Source: Candidatus Raymondbacteria bacterium RIFOXYA2_FULL_49_16
GTDB lineage: Bacteria; Fibrobacterota; OXYB2-FULL-49-7; XYB2-FULL-49-35
Direction of reading: 5' to 3'
Length of the DNA stretch: 45,630 bases
Assembly (NCBI GenBank): GCA_001789205.1
Contig: MFYT01000057.1
Location: 1-45,630 of the forward strand
Every line of letters starts with the position of its first letter. Within the stretch, counting starts at the first letter, position 1. The notes below the pieces were generated by a model. That model was not told the origin of the DNA. It ran no database searches and saw only the letters and a program-made list of their open reading frames with translations. This document shows, one piece after another, positions 1-8,787 of the stretch. The position numbers were made by a program, and so were the translations under genes.

Positions 1-1
1 C

Positions 2-565
2 AGCCTCAATGTTATTGGCATTGGTTCAAAGAACCATTCTAGTATTACATATACACAGATCGCTTTTACAGACACTGCCACTGCCACACGGGATTTGCAC
101 ATACAGGCTGGTAGTATTGCCCGCAATGCCGGAGCTGATTTAGGTTGTTATTTTGTGACCGATATTGATGGCGGTGTCCGTGTGCAGTGGGACATTGGGG
201 CAGATGGCTATGGCATAGGCATGGCAAAGAGGGCCAGAGAGCAGCAGGCGCCAAAAGAAGAGTATCCCAAGGTATTTGCGTTGCACCAGAATATGCCAAA
301 CCCGTTTAACCCCACCACGATCATTCGGTACGATGTTCCCTTCAGGGAAAGTACTTCAAACAATTATTATACCCGTCTTGCCATTTATGATATCAAAGGC
401 CAGTTAGTCAGAACGCTTCTGGATGAGAAAAAACGACCAGGCTATTATTCAATATTTTTTGATGGCACCTCAAATAACGGGAAATGCCTGGCTTCAGGAA
501 TTTATATTTATAGGTTCCAGTCTGGAAATTATATTAAAGAACGTAAAATGCTTTTGGTCAAATAA
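2..565 (+). CDS. C-terminal part of secreted beta-helix protein with sorting domain (partial)
   Basis: The reading frame is open from the window edge, so the start lies outside. The visible part begins with the end of a beta-helix/'choice-of-anchor' type module (LHIQAGSIARNAGADL, then DIDGG and WDIGADGYGIGM). It closes with a T9SS/FlgD-like sorting domain containing PNMPNPFNPTTII, YDIKGQLVRTL and SGIYIYR, ending in LLVK. It is a close paralogue of the end of the 11986-17856 protein, including a nearly identical stretch of DNA at 188-229. By family analogy it is exported and anchored or released at the cell surface; the catalytic or binding part is not visible. The next gene starts 12 bases downstream on the same strand, so read-through into the polysaccharide genes is possible. 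Confidence 0.85.
   Translation, partial: SLNVIGIGSKNHSSITYTQIAFTDTATATRDLHIQAGSIARNAGADLGCYFVTDIDGGVRVQWDIGADGYGIGMAKRAREQQAPKEEYPKVFALHQNMPNPFNPTTIIRYDVPFRESTSNNYYTRLAIYDIKGQLVRTLLDEKKRPGYYSIFFDGTSNNGKCLASGIYIYRFQSGNYIKERKMLLVK
188..229 (+). repeat. Left copy of a 42-base inverted repeat
   Basis: These 42 bases are repeated in inverted orientation at 12322-12363 with one mismatch (C against G at the 27th base of this copy). Both copies code for the WDIGADGYGIGMAK segment at the same place in two paralogous proteins. The repeat therefore reflects gene duplication or conversion rather than a regulatory site. Confidence 0.8.
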
Positions 566-577
566 TTGGGCAAGCTT

Positions 578-1477
578 ATGCAAAAACAAAACATATTATT
601 TTTATTAATCATTGCTTTCGTTTTACCACTTTTTGCCCGGACAATCAAGACCGGCGACGTGCTCGAGATCACCGTGCCGGGCAACGAGGCCCTGTCGCAG
701 AAGGTGGTGGTGCGCGACGACGGCACTGTCGATTATCCCCTGCTTATGGACCGGAGCGTGGTCGACATGAGCGTGCAGGAACTCATGGACAAGCTCACCT
801 TGGCCGTGGCAAAGGTAGATCCCCAGAACCTGGTGGTGGTAAGCCTCCTTTCCGAGTCAAAACTAAAGGTGCAGGTGCTGGGCCAGGTCATGAAACCCGG
901 CATGGTACTCATCGATAAAGGCGCCTCGCTCCAAGAGGTCTTTGTCTCGGCAGCGGGTTTTACCCCGCAGGCCGACTTGCGATCTATCAAGCTCGTACGG
1001 CAGTCGGACGGCGCGACAACCGAGGAGATTGTTAATCTCGACCGCTTCCTTTCGGACGCGGACCTCTCCATCCTGCCCGATGTCCAGAACGGCGATGTGT
1101 ATATTGTCCCCATGGCCAAAACATCGCGCAACGTGAAGGTCCTGGGCGCGGTCAATCAGCCCGGTTTCTATACGGCCTTTCCCAACGCCAACCTTTTCGA
1201 TCTAATTCAAATGGCTGGCGGCCAGCAGAAAGACGCTGACCTTACTAAGGTGCGCCATATTACCACGTTCGAGGGGAAAAAGGCAGACACAATTATTGAC
1301 CTGCGCAGCTTCTGGGACGAACTGGGCGACACGGAAAAAATCCCCCGGGTGCAGGAAGGCGACATGATCATTGTGTACAAGAAGACCCTTACCTGGTCCC
1401 AGTTCATGGACTATTTGCGGGACTTCGTGACGTTGGTCACCGTGGTCCTCCTGGTGCAGGCCTGGACAACAAACTAG
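578..1477 (+). CDS. Polysaccharide biosynthesis/export protein (Wza-like)
   Basis: A 299-residue protein of the Poly_export/SLBB family, which forms or gates the outer-membrane exit of capsule and exopolysaccharide. The ATG at 578 is preferred over an upstream TTG at 566 because it gives a clean signal peptide (MQKQNILFLLIIAFVLPLFA). The Poly_export domain follows directly (TGDVLEITVPGNEALSQ, DDGTVDYPLL). Two SLBB-like units come next (VLGQVMKPGMV and VLGAVNQPGFY). A hydrophobic helix at the C-terminus (FVTLVTVVLLVQAW) could be the outer-membrane segment. No lipobox cysteine is seen, unlike Wza itself. It is the first gene of a four-gene polysaccharide cluster. The signal-peptide codons are AT-rich while the rest is GC-rich. 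Confidence 0.85.
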   Translation: MQKQNILFLLIIAFVLPLFARTIKTGDVLEITVPGNEALSQKVVVRDDGTVDYPLLMDRSVVDMSVQELMDKLTLAVAKVDPQNLVVVSLLSESKLKVQVLGQVMKPGMVLIDKGASLQEVFVSAAGFTPQADLRSIKLVRQSDGATTEEIVNLDRFLSDADLSILPDVQNGDVYIVPMAKTSRNVKVLGAVNQPGFYTAFPNANLFDLIQMAGGQQKDADLTKVRHITTFEGKKADTIIDLRSFWDELGDTEKIPRVQEGDMIIVYKKTLTWSQFMDYLRDFVTLVTVVLLVQAWTTN

Positions 1478-1489
1478 GGGCGCACGGTC

Positions 1490-3640
1490 ATGGAACACGC
1501 GGGAAAAACATTCAATCTTAAGGACTATGTCACCATTGTCCTGCGGCGCAAATGGAGTCTTCTTGTCATTGTGCTTGCGGTAGTGGCGCCGCTTATCTTC
1601 TACGTGCGCACCATGCCCGACACCTACTTCGCCCAATCCCAGTTGGTCATTGAGGACCTGCGCAATACCAACCCCATGACTCCGCAGATGCTGCGGCCTT
1701 CGCGTTCCTTTGATTTCTACCAGGGCATTTTCAACAGCCGTTCCTTTATCCAGGCGGTCCTGCAAAAAGTAGGCCGGGACACGCTGGCCAAGGCCGCGGG
1801 CGACACTGTCGAGGATAAGCTTGCGGCCTATATCGCCTCGTCCATCTCGCTGTCGCGCGGCGGGTTTGAATCGTTCATCGTCTTATCGGCACGGGCAAGC
1901 CACGCCGGCATGGCGTTCAATCTGGCCCAATCAGCGACCGAGATATTCAAGCTCAAATGCCGCGAAGTGGTGGCCGAAGAAGCGGAGAACACGGTTAAGG
2001 AGACTGAAAAACAGCTCGCTATTATCCGCGACAAGCTTGAGGAGGCCGAACACGCATATCGTCAATACCTCGACAAAACGGGCAATTCCTTCGACGGCGC
2101 CACAACCGAACTCAAGCTGCTCCAGGACAAATATTACGAGATACGGAGCGAATGGGCCTCCAAAGAAGCGATCTACGAGGCCAACCGCCAGTCCCTTGCC
2201 ATGCTTGAGCGAAAGGTGGCGCCCGCCAACACGGATCCCAAAAACGCTGAGCAGTACAACAAAGCCAAGGAGGAACTGCGCAAAAAAGAAAAGGAGAAAA
2301 AGCGGCTCGAGTCCCTGGGCCTGGTCCTTGGCCCTTCATCGCCTATTAACCAGGACATTGACCAGCTCGAGAAAGAGGTGATGAGATACGGGGCAAAAGA
2401 GGAACGGCTCGACGCCAAGGTAGTGGGCCAGTGGCAGAAAATGCGCACCGTGGTCGCTGAAAACGAGATGGAGCTTGACCTGGTGAACAATAAAATGAAG
2501 GTCTACCAGCGCAAGATAGAACAGTACAAAAAGTCCCATCCGGACGAACTGGACCAGTCCCTCGAAGTCTCCCGCCTCGAACGGTCGCGCAAGGTATACG
2601 AGGACACCTATAATATATTGCTTGAACAAGTGGAAGTGGCCAAGATCAAAAAGGCGTCTGAAACCGGCGGGGTCACCGTGGTCGACGCGGTGTATTACCC
2701 CACGTCCGCTGTACCGCGCAAGGAGGCCATTTATTATGTCGTGGGAATCATGGTGGCACTCATGCTGGGCTTCGGGTACATCTTCCTGCGCGAGTTCCTT
2801 GATACCACGGTCAAATCCAACGACGACCTTGAGGCCTACAACATCCCCATCATAGGCACCATTCCCCACATAGACATCGCAAAGTCCGAAGAGATTGAAA
2901 TCCGCAGGCGTAGCAGTTCGTCGTCCTCTAAAGAGGCTGTTACCACCTATCCCAAGGAACTCATCAATTTTTATAAGGACGAGTCCATTGTTGCCGAATC
3001 GTATCGTTCCCTGCGCACCAATCTTTTTTTTACCAGTCCCGATAACCCCCTGCACACGCTTATTGTCACGAGCTCGGGCCCCCACGAGGGCAAGTCGCTT
3101 ACCGCAAGCAACCTTTGCCTTGCCTGCGCCCAGATGGGCAAGCGGACCCTGCTTATCGATTCAGACCTGCGCAGGCCCGTGGTGCACCACCTCTTCCAAC
3201 AGCCGCGGGAAAATGGCTTCACCGACCTTTTCATCGGCAATAGCCTCAAGAGCGTTGTCAGGGAAACAGGACTCGACAATCTTCACGTTATTACCGCAGG
3301 CCGTTTCACGCCCAATCCCTCTGAACTCCTTGCCAGCAAGAAGATTGAGAAGCTCATCGGCGAACTGAAGCTGGAATACGACCTGATAGTCTTTGACACG
3401 CCGCCGGTCATGGCTGTCACTGACGCGCCCCTACTATCGACCAAAGTAGACGGTACGCTTCTTGTCGTCAAGTCCTATTCCACTGACCGGGTCATTCTTG
3501 AACGGGCCATCAATACCATCCAGAACGTGAATGCGAACATCCTGGGGTTTGTCCTCAACGACATCGACCTTTCCCATCGGTACGCGTCGTACGGGTATTA
3601 CAAATATTACTATCACTACTACCGGTCAAAAAAGGACTAA
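1490..3640 (+). CDS. Wzc-like chain-length determinant / bacterial tyrosine kinase
   Basis: A 716-residue inner-membrane protein controlling polysaccharide polymerisation and export. An N-terminal Wzz domain begins after a short cytoplasmic stretch with a first membrane helix near residues 22-38. A long charged coiled-coil periplasmic region (about 170-400) follows, then a second helix near 420-440 (YYVVGIMVALMLGFGYIFL). The cytoplasmic BY-kinase domain has Walker A SSGPHEGKS (K535), Walker A' LLIDSD (D557, D559) and Walker B LIVFDTPP (D636). The last 20 residues contain nine tyrosines, the usual autophosphorylation cluster. Kinase and Wzz parts are fused as in proteobacterial Wzc rather than split as in Firmicutes. 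It starts 12 bases after the export gene. Its phosphorylation probably sets chain length through the export protein; that role is known for the family. Confidence 0.93.
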   Translation: MEHAGKTFNLKDYVTIVLRRKWSLLVIVLAVVAPLIFYVRTMPDTYFAQSQLVIEDLRNTNPMTPQMLRPSRSFDFYQGIFNSRSFIQAVLQKVGRDTLAKAAGDTVEDKLAAYIASSISLSRGGFESFIVLSARASHAGMAFNLAQSATEIFKLKCREVVAEEAENTVKETEKQLAIIRDKLEEAEHAYRQYLDKTGNSFDGATTELKLLQDKYYEIRSEWASKEAIYEANRQSLAMLERKVAPANTDPKNAEQYNKAKEELRKKEKEKKRLESLGLVLGPSSPINQDIDQLEKEVMRYGAKEERLDAKVVGQWQKMRTVVAENEMELDLVNNKMKVYQRKIEQYKKSHPDELDQSLEVSRLERSRKVYEDTYNILLEQVEVAKIKKASETGGVTVVDAVYYPTSAVPRKEAIYYVVGIMVALMLGFGYIFLREFLDTTVKSNDDLEAYNIPIIGTIPHIDIAKSEEIEIRRRSSSSSSKEAVTTYPKELINFYKDESIVAESYRSLRTNLFFTSPDNPLHTLIVTSSGPHEGKSLTASNLCLACAQMGKRTLLIDSDLRRPVVHHLFQQPRENGFTDLFIGNSLKSVVRETGLDNLHVITAGRFTPNPSELLASKKIEKLIGELKLEYDLIVFDTPPVMAVTDAPLLSTKVDGTLLVVKSYSTDRVILERAINTIQNVNANILGFVLNDIDLSHRYASYGYYKYYYHYYRSKKD

Positions 3641-3660
3641 AAAAGTCCGGGAGCGCCGGC

Positions 3661-4260
3661 ATGTATTTTTTTCTCAAGCGTTGTATGGATATAGGGGGCG
3701 GTTTCGCGGGCTGTTGCCTGCTTGCGCTCGTGTTTGTGCCTGTCGCCTTGCTGATCAAATTCACCTCGCGCGGACCGGTCATTTTTTCCCAGGAACGTCT
3801 GACCAAGGGCGAACGTGTTTTCAGGTTTTTCAAGTTCCGCACCATGGCCATTGATCGCGAACTTACCGCTAACGAGCGCAACCGGATTAACGAAATGGGC
3901 GGGCCCATCTTTAAAAGCCGCCTCGACCCGCGCATCACGGCCGCGGGCAGGCTGCTACGCAAGTTCAGCATCGACGAATTGCCCCAGTTCTGGAACGTGT
4001 TTTGGGGAGATATGGCCCTAGTGGGGCCCCGGCCGCCCCTGGTGCATGAGGTCGAATCGTATGAGCCATGGATGCGCCGTCGTCTGACAGTACGCGCTGG
4101 TCTTACCGGATTCTGGCAGGTGATGGGTCGCAGCAACATTGATTTTTACCGCATGATGGAACTTGATATCGATTATGTGGACCATCCCTCCATTTTGAGG
4201 GACATAAAGATACTGCTCCTCACTGTTCCCGCGGTCCTCTCTTCACGGGGGGCCTGGTAA
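3661..4260 (+). CDS. Undecaprenyl-phosphate sugar phosphotransferase, short PglC-like form
   Basis: A 199-residue member of the bacterial sugar transferase family (PF02397). These enzymes move a sugar-1-phosphate from a UDP-sugar to undecaprenyl phosphate and so begin each repeat unit. Visible features are the N-terminal hydrophobic (re-entrant) helix after LKRCMDIGGG, the FRFFKFRTM motif, the catalytic Asp-Glu pair D105-E106 in SIDELPQFWN, LVGPRPPL, and the GLTGFWQV region. The extra membrane domain of WbaP/WcaJ is absent, so this is the minimal monotopic form. The gene sits 20 bases after the kinase gene and 2 bases before the glycosyltransferase. The identity of the sugar cannot be read from the sequence. 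Confidence 0.9.
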   Translation: MYFFLKRCMDIGGGFAGCCLLALVFVPVALLIKFTSRGPVIFSQERLTKGERVFRFFKFRTMAIDRELTANERNRINEMGGPIFKSRLDPRITAAGRLLRKFSIDELPQFWNVFWGDMALVGPRPPLVHEVESYEPWMRRRLTVRAGLTGFWQVMGRSNIDFYRMMELDIDYVDHPSILRDIKILLLTVPAVLSSRGAW

Positions 4261-4262
4261 CC

Positions 4263-5444
4263 GTGCGCATTGGCATGGTGGTATCCGAATACCCGGAGTC
4301 TGGTGCAGGGCACGGCGGTCTTGCCACCTATACCTATTCCATGGCCAATGCCCTTTCCGCAACAGGCAACCAGGTGATCATTCTCCAGAAAGAAGGCATG
4401 CGGGCCGATACGCTCAATCCGGGCGTTTCTGTGCGCGCGATTGCGCCAATGCCCGAGCCCGGACTGCGTGGCCGGCTTTTGCGCCGTCTGTTGCCTGAAA
4501 TCGCGTACCAGCGCGGGTATTCATTTGCCGCGCTCACCCAGTTCAACGCTATTTACAAAGAGCATGGACTCGATGTTGTCCAGATCCCCGAATACAACGG
4601 CGAGGCAAGCACTTTTACCCGGGTGCCCTATGGTCTGGTCGTGCGTCTCCATTCGCCCACGTTTCTCATCGACCGGCTCAATAAGGTGGCCCCCACACTG
4701 CGGCGGCGCGCCTGGTACCGTCTCGAACGCGTTGCGATTGACAATGCCAGGGCCATCACTGCGTCGAGCAACGCCATACGCAGCGAGGTGTGCGCCTATT
4801 GGGGCATTGACGAGAAAACAGTGACAGTCATCCGCAACCCCGTGGACATAGCCCATTTTCATCCCGCACCCCGGGAAGAAGCGCAGGGGCCGGTTAGAAT
4901 CCTGTTTGCGGGCCGTCTGGAGCGGCGCAAAGGGGTCTTTATCATAACCGCGATGGTGAGGGAGCTTTTACGCGCGCACCCGGACGCGCTTTTCACTGTC
5001 GCGGGCGGCACTGCCGGAGATGGCGGCATGGACTATGCCGCGCTTATCCGGGAGGCCGCGGGCAATTGCGCTGACCGCGTTGAATTCCTCGGGCCCTTGC
5101 CGCGCGCGTCTCTTCCGGCAGTGTATCAAAAGGCGGACATTTTCTTTATTCCTTCGCTGTTCGATAATTCTCCCAATACTCTGTTCGAGGCCATGGCCTC
5201 GGGGTGCGCTTGCGTGGGAAGCGACGTGGGCGGCATCAACGAGATGATCGACAATGGGATCAACGGGCTGCTCTTCGACATTACACGGCCAGTGGACGCG
5301 CTGGACAAGTTGGGGTTGCTTATCGCCAACAGGGGCCTGCGAAAGACGCTTGCGGCAGCGGCGCGCAGGAAAATGGAGCAGGAGCACGACCCGGATAGTA
5401 TCGCCGCGCAGACAGTATCTCTCTATCGAACGTTGTCCGCCTGA
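4263..5444 (+). CDS. Glycosyltransferase family 4
   Basis: A 393-residue GT-B fold glycosyltransferase, probably adding the second or a later sugar to the lipid-linked repeat unit. The start is a GTG two bases after the previous stop. The N-terminal acceptor domain begins RIGMVVSEYPESGAGHGGLA. The donor domain contains RILFAGRLERRKGV and the EX7E-like motif, here D301-x7-E309 in FDNSPNTLFEAMASG, so Asp replaces the first Glu. GSDVGGINEMI follows as usual. Its 3' end overlaps the convergent Na/Pi symporter gene by 22 bases, leaving no room for a separate terminator. No flippase or polymerase gene is seen next to it. Confidence 0.88.
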   Translation: MRIGMVVSEYPESGAGHGGLATYTYSMANALSATGNQVIILQKEGMRADTLNPGVSVRAIAPMPEPGLRGRLLRRLLPEIAYQRGYSFAALTQFNAIYKEHGLDVVQIPEYNGEASTFTRVPYGLVVRLHSPTFLIDRLNKVAPTLRRRAWYRLERVAIDNARAITASSNAIRSEVCAYWGIDEKTVTVIRNPVDIAHFHPAPREEAQGPVRILFAGRLERRKGVFIITAMVRELLRAHPDALFTVAGGTAGDGGMDYAALIREAAGNCADRVEFLGPLPRASLPAVYQKADIFFIPSLFDNSPNTLFEAMASGCACVGSDVGGINEMIDNGINGLLFDITRPVDALDKLGLLIANRGLRKTLAAAARRKMEQEHDPDSIAAQTVSLYRTLSA

Positions 5445-7429
5445 AGCAGGCAGAAGTCGAATATACGGTATACGTGGTTGCCGATCTGTTCGTAGGTGCT
5501 GATAAGCTGGAGTAAGTGCTGGCCTGTTTCGGGCGTGTAGGCTGCCTTGCCAATGGCCTCAATGAGCAGCGCCTTTGTCCGTTCCTCGGCCCGGTTGATG
5601 GCGATCTCACGATAGCGTATCTCCGCCTTTGTCAGATATGCCGGGTCGTCGAGGACCGCGCCGAGGTCTTCCATGAAACCGATGATCTTGCCGCTCAGGT
5701 CTTTCACCTGTTTTTCTAGTTCACCAGTCAGGGTCACATTGTGCCGGTCAAGGGTCAATACCGACGTGAGGGCCCTGTGCGCCAGCGAACTGATTTTGTA
5801 GAGTTCCACGACCGTGTACATGGACTGTTCCAGCTTCAGCACATTAACGCTATATCCGCTTATTTTCATGAGACCTGATATTTTCGCGACCACGGCGCCA
5901 TGCAGGTCGCCCATGGATGTCAGGAGCGCCTCCATTTCCCTGAGTCCCGCCTCGGGGCCTGCCGAGAGCATCTGTTCAAGGCGATGCAGCAGCCGCTGGT
6001 CTATCAGCGACATGTCGCGTATCTTCTCCGCTATTTTTTGCAGCGTGGCCCCCTGGTCCCGCACGCCAACGCTTTCCAGTTCCTTCTCGGTCTTTGATTG
6101 TTCGTGCGGATACCATTTCACCGCCAAGCGCTCCAGCAGCCGCAGGAAGGGCAGGGCCGTAAGGGCCGAAAGGAGGTTCAGCGCAAGGAAGGCCACGGAG
6201 ACGTGAAGGCCGATGAGTGGATAAATGATCTTTTTGTCAGGATCGATCAGGTATGGAGAGCCCGGCACCAGGGCGTCCACCAGGCCGGGCAGAAAAGGAA
6301 AGGCCGCCAGCGCGACAACGCTTCCCCAGGTGTTGATCAGAAAATGGCCGCAAGCCGTGCGTTTGCCTGTCACCTCCCCGAAGCGCGCCACGAGGAGCGG
6401 GACCAGGGGCACACCGAAATTGACGCCCATAAGCACAGCCACGCATGAGGGAAGATCAAAGAGCCGCGTGGTCTGCGCAATGCCCACCAGAAGCACGGTG
6501 GCCGCTCCCGAGCTCTGGAGGGCCATGACCAGCAGCGCACCCGCTATAAAGCACAAGGCGAACCCTGTGGGCGTGGCGGCCGAATACGCGGAAAAGAAAT
6601 CAATGACCGCAGGATGGCCCTCGAGCGGGGTAAAGCCGTTTTCCAGGATATGCACGCCATAAAACAGGAAGCCCGCGCCAAGCACGAGATCGGGTAAAAA
6701 CCATTTGTACCGCCTTCCCCGCGAAACAACCGTGAGGGCTGCTCCGGCTGCAATAATGAGAATGGCGTGTTTGGCAATGCCGAACTGGAGGAAAAAGGCG
6801 GTAATTGTTGACCCTATGTTGGCGCCCACAAGCACCCAGAGGCACTTGGAAAGTGTTATGATGCCAGCGTCCGCAATGCCCAGCAGCAGCAGGCCCGCGG
6901 AAGTGGACGACTGCGAGACCGACGAGAGCAGGGCGCCGGTGAGAAAGGCAAGCCAGGGATTGCGCACCATCACGTCGATGATGCGCCGAATGCGGCGGTC
7001 CGTATATTTCCGCAGGCCAGCGGTGAGGGTAAAGACGCCCAGAAGCAGAAAGGCCAAGCCACCGAGCATGAAGCGGATGATTTTGGGCGTATTAAGCGTG
7101 ATCACGGAAATCAGGAAGGGTTTGCTTTTTTCATCGCGGTTGAACACGCGGATCTTGGTCTGCCCTTCGTTGAGCGTATAGGGCAGCTTGATCACCATGC
7201 TGTCGTGGCGCGCAAAAAGCACCTGCGCGGACGCTTTATCCACGGTCACTTGCGCACCTCCGCTGTCTGGGACAAGACCGCTGCCCACTATGGTGACCGT
7301 GGCACCGGCATAACATTCCTCGGGATATACCCGTTCAATAACCGGCCGGAGAATCTCCGCTCCGCCACCAAGTGACCACAGGACAAAAAGCGTGGCAAAA
7401 ACAACAGGAACCATTCGCGAAACGGGCAT
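5423..7429 (-). CDS. Na/Pi cotransporter with N-terminal IPT/TIG domain and C-terminal PhoU-like domain
   Basis: A 668-residue inner-membrane phosphate symporter of the PF02690 family. The ATG at 7429 is chosen because it overlaps the stop of the VTC gene as TGATG and has GGGGA upstream; a further upstream ATG at 7453 is possible. After a signal-like helix comes an IPT/TIG Ig-like domain (VIERVYPEECYAGATVTIVG), predicted to be periplasmic. Two inverted membrane repeats follow with the family hallmarks SVSQSSTSAG plus GANIGST, and ALQSSGAATV plus GVNFG. The last 200 residues form a soluble helical PhoU-like domain. An extracellular Ig-like domain on this transporter is uncommon. It is the last gene of the operon, and its neighbours (porin, polyphosphate polymerase) support phosphate uptake. 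Confidence 0.88.
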   Translation of the reverse strand: MPVSRMVPVVFATLFVLWSLGGGAEILRPVIERVYPEECYAGATVTIVGSGLVPDSGGAQVTVDKASAQVLFARHDSMVIKLPYTLNEGQTKIRVFNRDEKSKPFLISVITLNTPKIIRFMLGGLAFLLLGVFTLTAGLRKYTDRRIRRIIDVMVRNPWLAFLTGALLSSVSQSSTSAGLLLLGIADAGIITLSKCLWVLVGANIGSTITAFFLQFGIAKHAILIIAAGAALTVVSRGRRYKWFLPDLVLGAGFLFYGVHILENGFTPLEGHPAVIDFFSAYSAATPTGFALCFIAGALLVMALQSSGAATVLLVGIAQTTRLFDLPSCVAVLMGVNFGVPLVPLLVARFGEVTGKRTACGHFLINTWGSVVALAAFPFLPGLVDALVPGSPYLIDPDKKIIYPLIGLHVSVAFLALNLLSALTALPFLRLLERLAVKWYPHEQSKTEKELESVGVRDQGATLQKIAEKIRDMSLIDQRLLHRLEQMLSAGPEAGLREMEALLTSMGDLHGAVVAKISGLMKISGYSVNVLKLEQSMYTVVELYKISSLAHRALTSVLTLDRHNVTLTGELEKQVKDLSGKIIGFMEDLGAVLDDPAYLTKAEIRYREIAINRAEERTKALLIEAIGKAAYTPETGQHLLQLISTYEQIGNHVYRIFDFCLLQADNVR

Positions 7430-8208
7430 CAGGTCCCCGCATTTCTGACACATTGGGCGCAGGCCCGGAATTTTGAGAAATCAGACTGAGGAAGATCGCG
7501 CAACGCGCCTGAAAGCCATGCGGGCACCACATCGAGGTATTTGATTTCGAGAATGGTGTTTTTTTCATTGCCCAACGCAGGGGGAAGATGCTCTTTGATA
7601 AGGGCTTTTTTCTCCGCAAAGAGGTCAATGGGCGGCCGGTGAAAGGTGAGGTCTGAATCAAAGGAGATCCGGAGCGTGCCTTCCTGGTCCTGAAATGCGT
7701 CCCGCTGGTAGTTTGCTATAGACGCTGGGGCAATGGTCTGGTCTCCTGTTGTCCGCGCAAGCAGGTCTCTGATTGCCTTGAAAAAATCAACGCACTCCTG
7801 ACTCTGGTTTTCGGCAATGAAGCGCAGCACATCGTTGCACGCTGTTTTGGGTATTTGTACCCTTTTTTTCGCAGTCACATCGTCTGTGCGGCTTTTTATC
7901 TCAAGAAATACATGGGGCGGATATTCGAAGAGCGAGTCAAAATCGCGCGCATGCTCAACCAGTTCAGCGTCGAAATAATAATATTCCTTGGCCCGTATTT
8001 TCGCGTTATGTTTCGGATTGTCCTCGTTTTGCCTCAGGAAAAAGAAATCCGGCGTGTCAAAATAGATGGTTGATACCAGAGTGAGCATTTTTCCAGGGGT
8101 ATGAACATGCCGCGCCAGGTTTTCAGCGACCAGTTTTCTTAAGCGCAATGCGGAGGCGCGGGGCAGAAGGTATTTCAGCTCGTTTCTGTTCCTGGTCAGC
8201 TGGTTCAC
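7429..8208 (-). CDS. VTC-domain polyphosphate polymerase
   Basis: A 259-residue protein of the VTC family (PF09359). In yeast Vtc4 this tunnel-shaped domain makes polyphosphate from ATP. Expected tunnel motifs are visible in order: RNELKYLL, STIYFDTPD, KIRAKEYYY, VFLEIKSR, YQRDAF, RISFDSDL and ILEIKYLDVVPAW. The length is that of the bare catalytic domain; no SPX sensor or membrane segment is attached. The GTG at 8208 is preferred because it begins just before the conserved RNELKY and lies five bases after the lipoprotein stop with AGGGG upstream; a TTG at 8262 would overlap that gene. Bacterial VTC proteins are often next to DUF4956 genes, as here. The protein is predicted to be cytoplasmic, probably membrane-tethered through DUF4956 (inference). 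Confidence 0.87.
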   Translation of the reverse strand: MNQLTRNRNELKYLLPRASALRLRKLVAENLARHVHTPGKMLTLVSTIYFDTPDFFFLRQNEDNPKHNAKIRAKEYYYFDAELVEHARDFDSLFEYPPHVFLEIKSRTDDVTAKKRVQIPKTACNDVLRFIAENQSQECVDFFKAIRDLLARTTGDQTIAPASIANYQRDAFQDQEGTLRISFDSDLTFHRPPIDLFAEKKALIKEHLPPALGNEKNTILEIKYLDVVPAWLSGALRDLPQSDFSKFRACAQCVRNAGT

Positions 8209-8213
8209 CTGCG

Positions 8214-8786
8214 TTATCCCCTGTTGGGCAAGCAGGGTGTGGGAAAACTTTGCTGGCACCAAGTGGGCGCGCCGTCCTGGACCCTGCCATACGACTTGTT
8301 CGTCACCCGTGCCTCGGGTATGGCGCTGAAATCGATGAGGTCGGCTATGGACGTGTCCGCTGTTCGGTAGAGGCCAATGACCTCGCCCAGGCCCGCGGAG
8401 AGGCGGAAGGGCGCATGGTTGGGAAATTCGTTCAAGGAATCATGGTCGCACCAGAGTATGTAAAACCCGCCGGGCTGCAAGACAGTGTCGTCGAGAGCGT
8501 ATTGCAGAGGATCAAGGGTATCATCAGTGACCCACAGGCCGACCAGGCTCATGGCCGAGTCCCCGGCATTGTAAAATTCGATCCAGTCTGCCGCGTCGCT
8601 CTGATCGTCGAGTATTATGGTGTCGGCGCCCAGCTGCCTGTTGCTGGTCATGAATTCATTGATCACGATTTTTCCCGCTTTTCCCTCAGTATCATCGGGC
8701 GTAACCGGTATAGCGTCTTTTCCGCCGCAGTGCAGCAGGCAGAGGCATGCCATTGTTGCAAGCAGGAGCGTAAGCAGTGTACGCAT
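8214..8786 (-). CDS. Lipoprotein with lamin-tail-like domain
   Basis: A 190-residue predicted lipoprotein. The ATG at 8786, preceded by AAGGAG, gives a signal peptide ending in the lipobox LLHC; a longer start at 8837 would hide it. The mature part starts with a linker, then IVINEFMTSN, DWIEFYNAGDSAMSLVGLWVTDD, PGGFYILWCD and FRLSAGLGEVIGLY, which fit the lamin tail domain (LTD, an Ig-like fold). LTD proteins are commonly found beside or fused to CotH kinases. The role is not known: LTDs are thought to bind surfaces or polymers. The gene starts one base after the DUF4956 stop, so the two are translationally linked. Confidence 0.78.
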   Translation of the reverse strand: MRTLLTLLLATMACLCLLHCGGKDAIPVTPDDTEGKAGKIVINEFMTSNRQLGADTIILDDQSDAADWIEFYNAGDSAMSLVGLWVTDDTLDPLQYALDDTVLQPGGFYILWCDHDSLNEFPNHAPFRLSAGLGEVIGLYRTADTSIADLIDFSAIPEARVTNKSYGRVQDGAPTWCQQSFPTPCLPNRG

Positions 8787-8787
8787 T

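Noticed and set aside
2336-3085. 249-codon minus-strand frame
   Set aside because: It is antisense to the Wzc-like kinase, which has complete motifs; no signal or domain is visible in the antisense frame.
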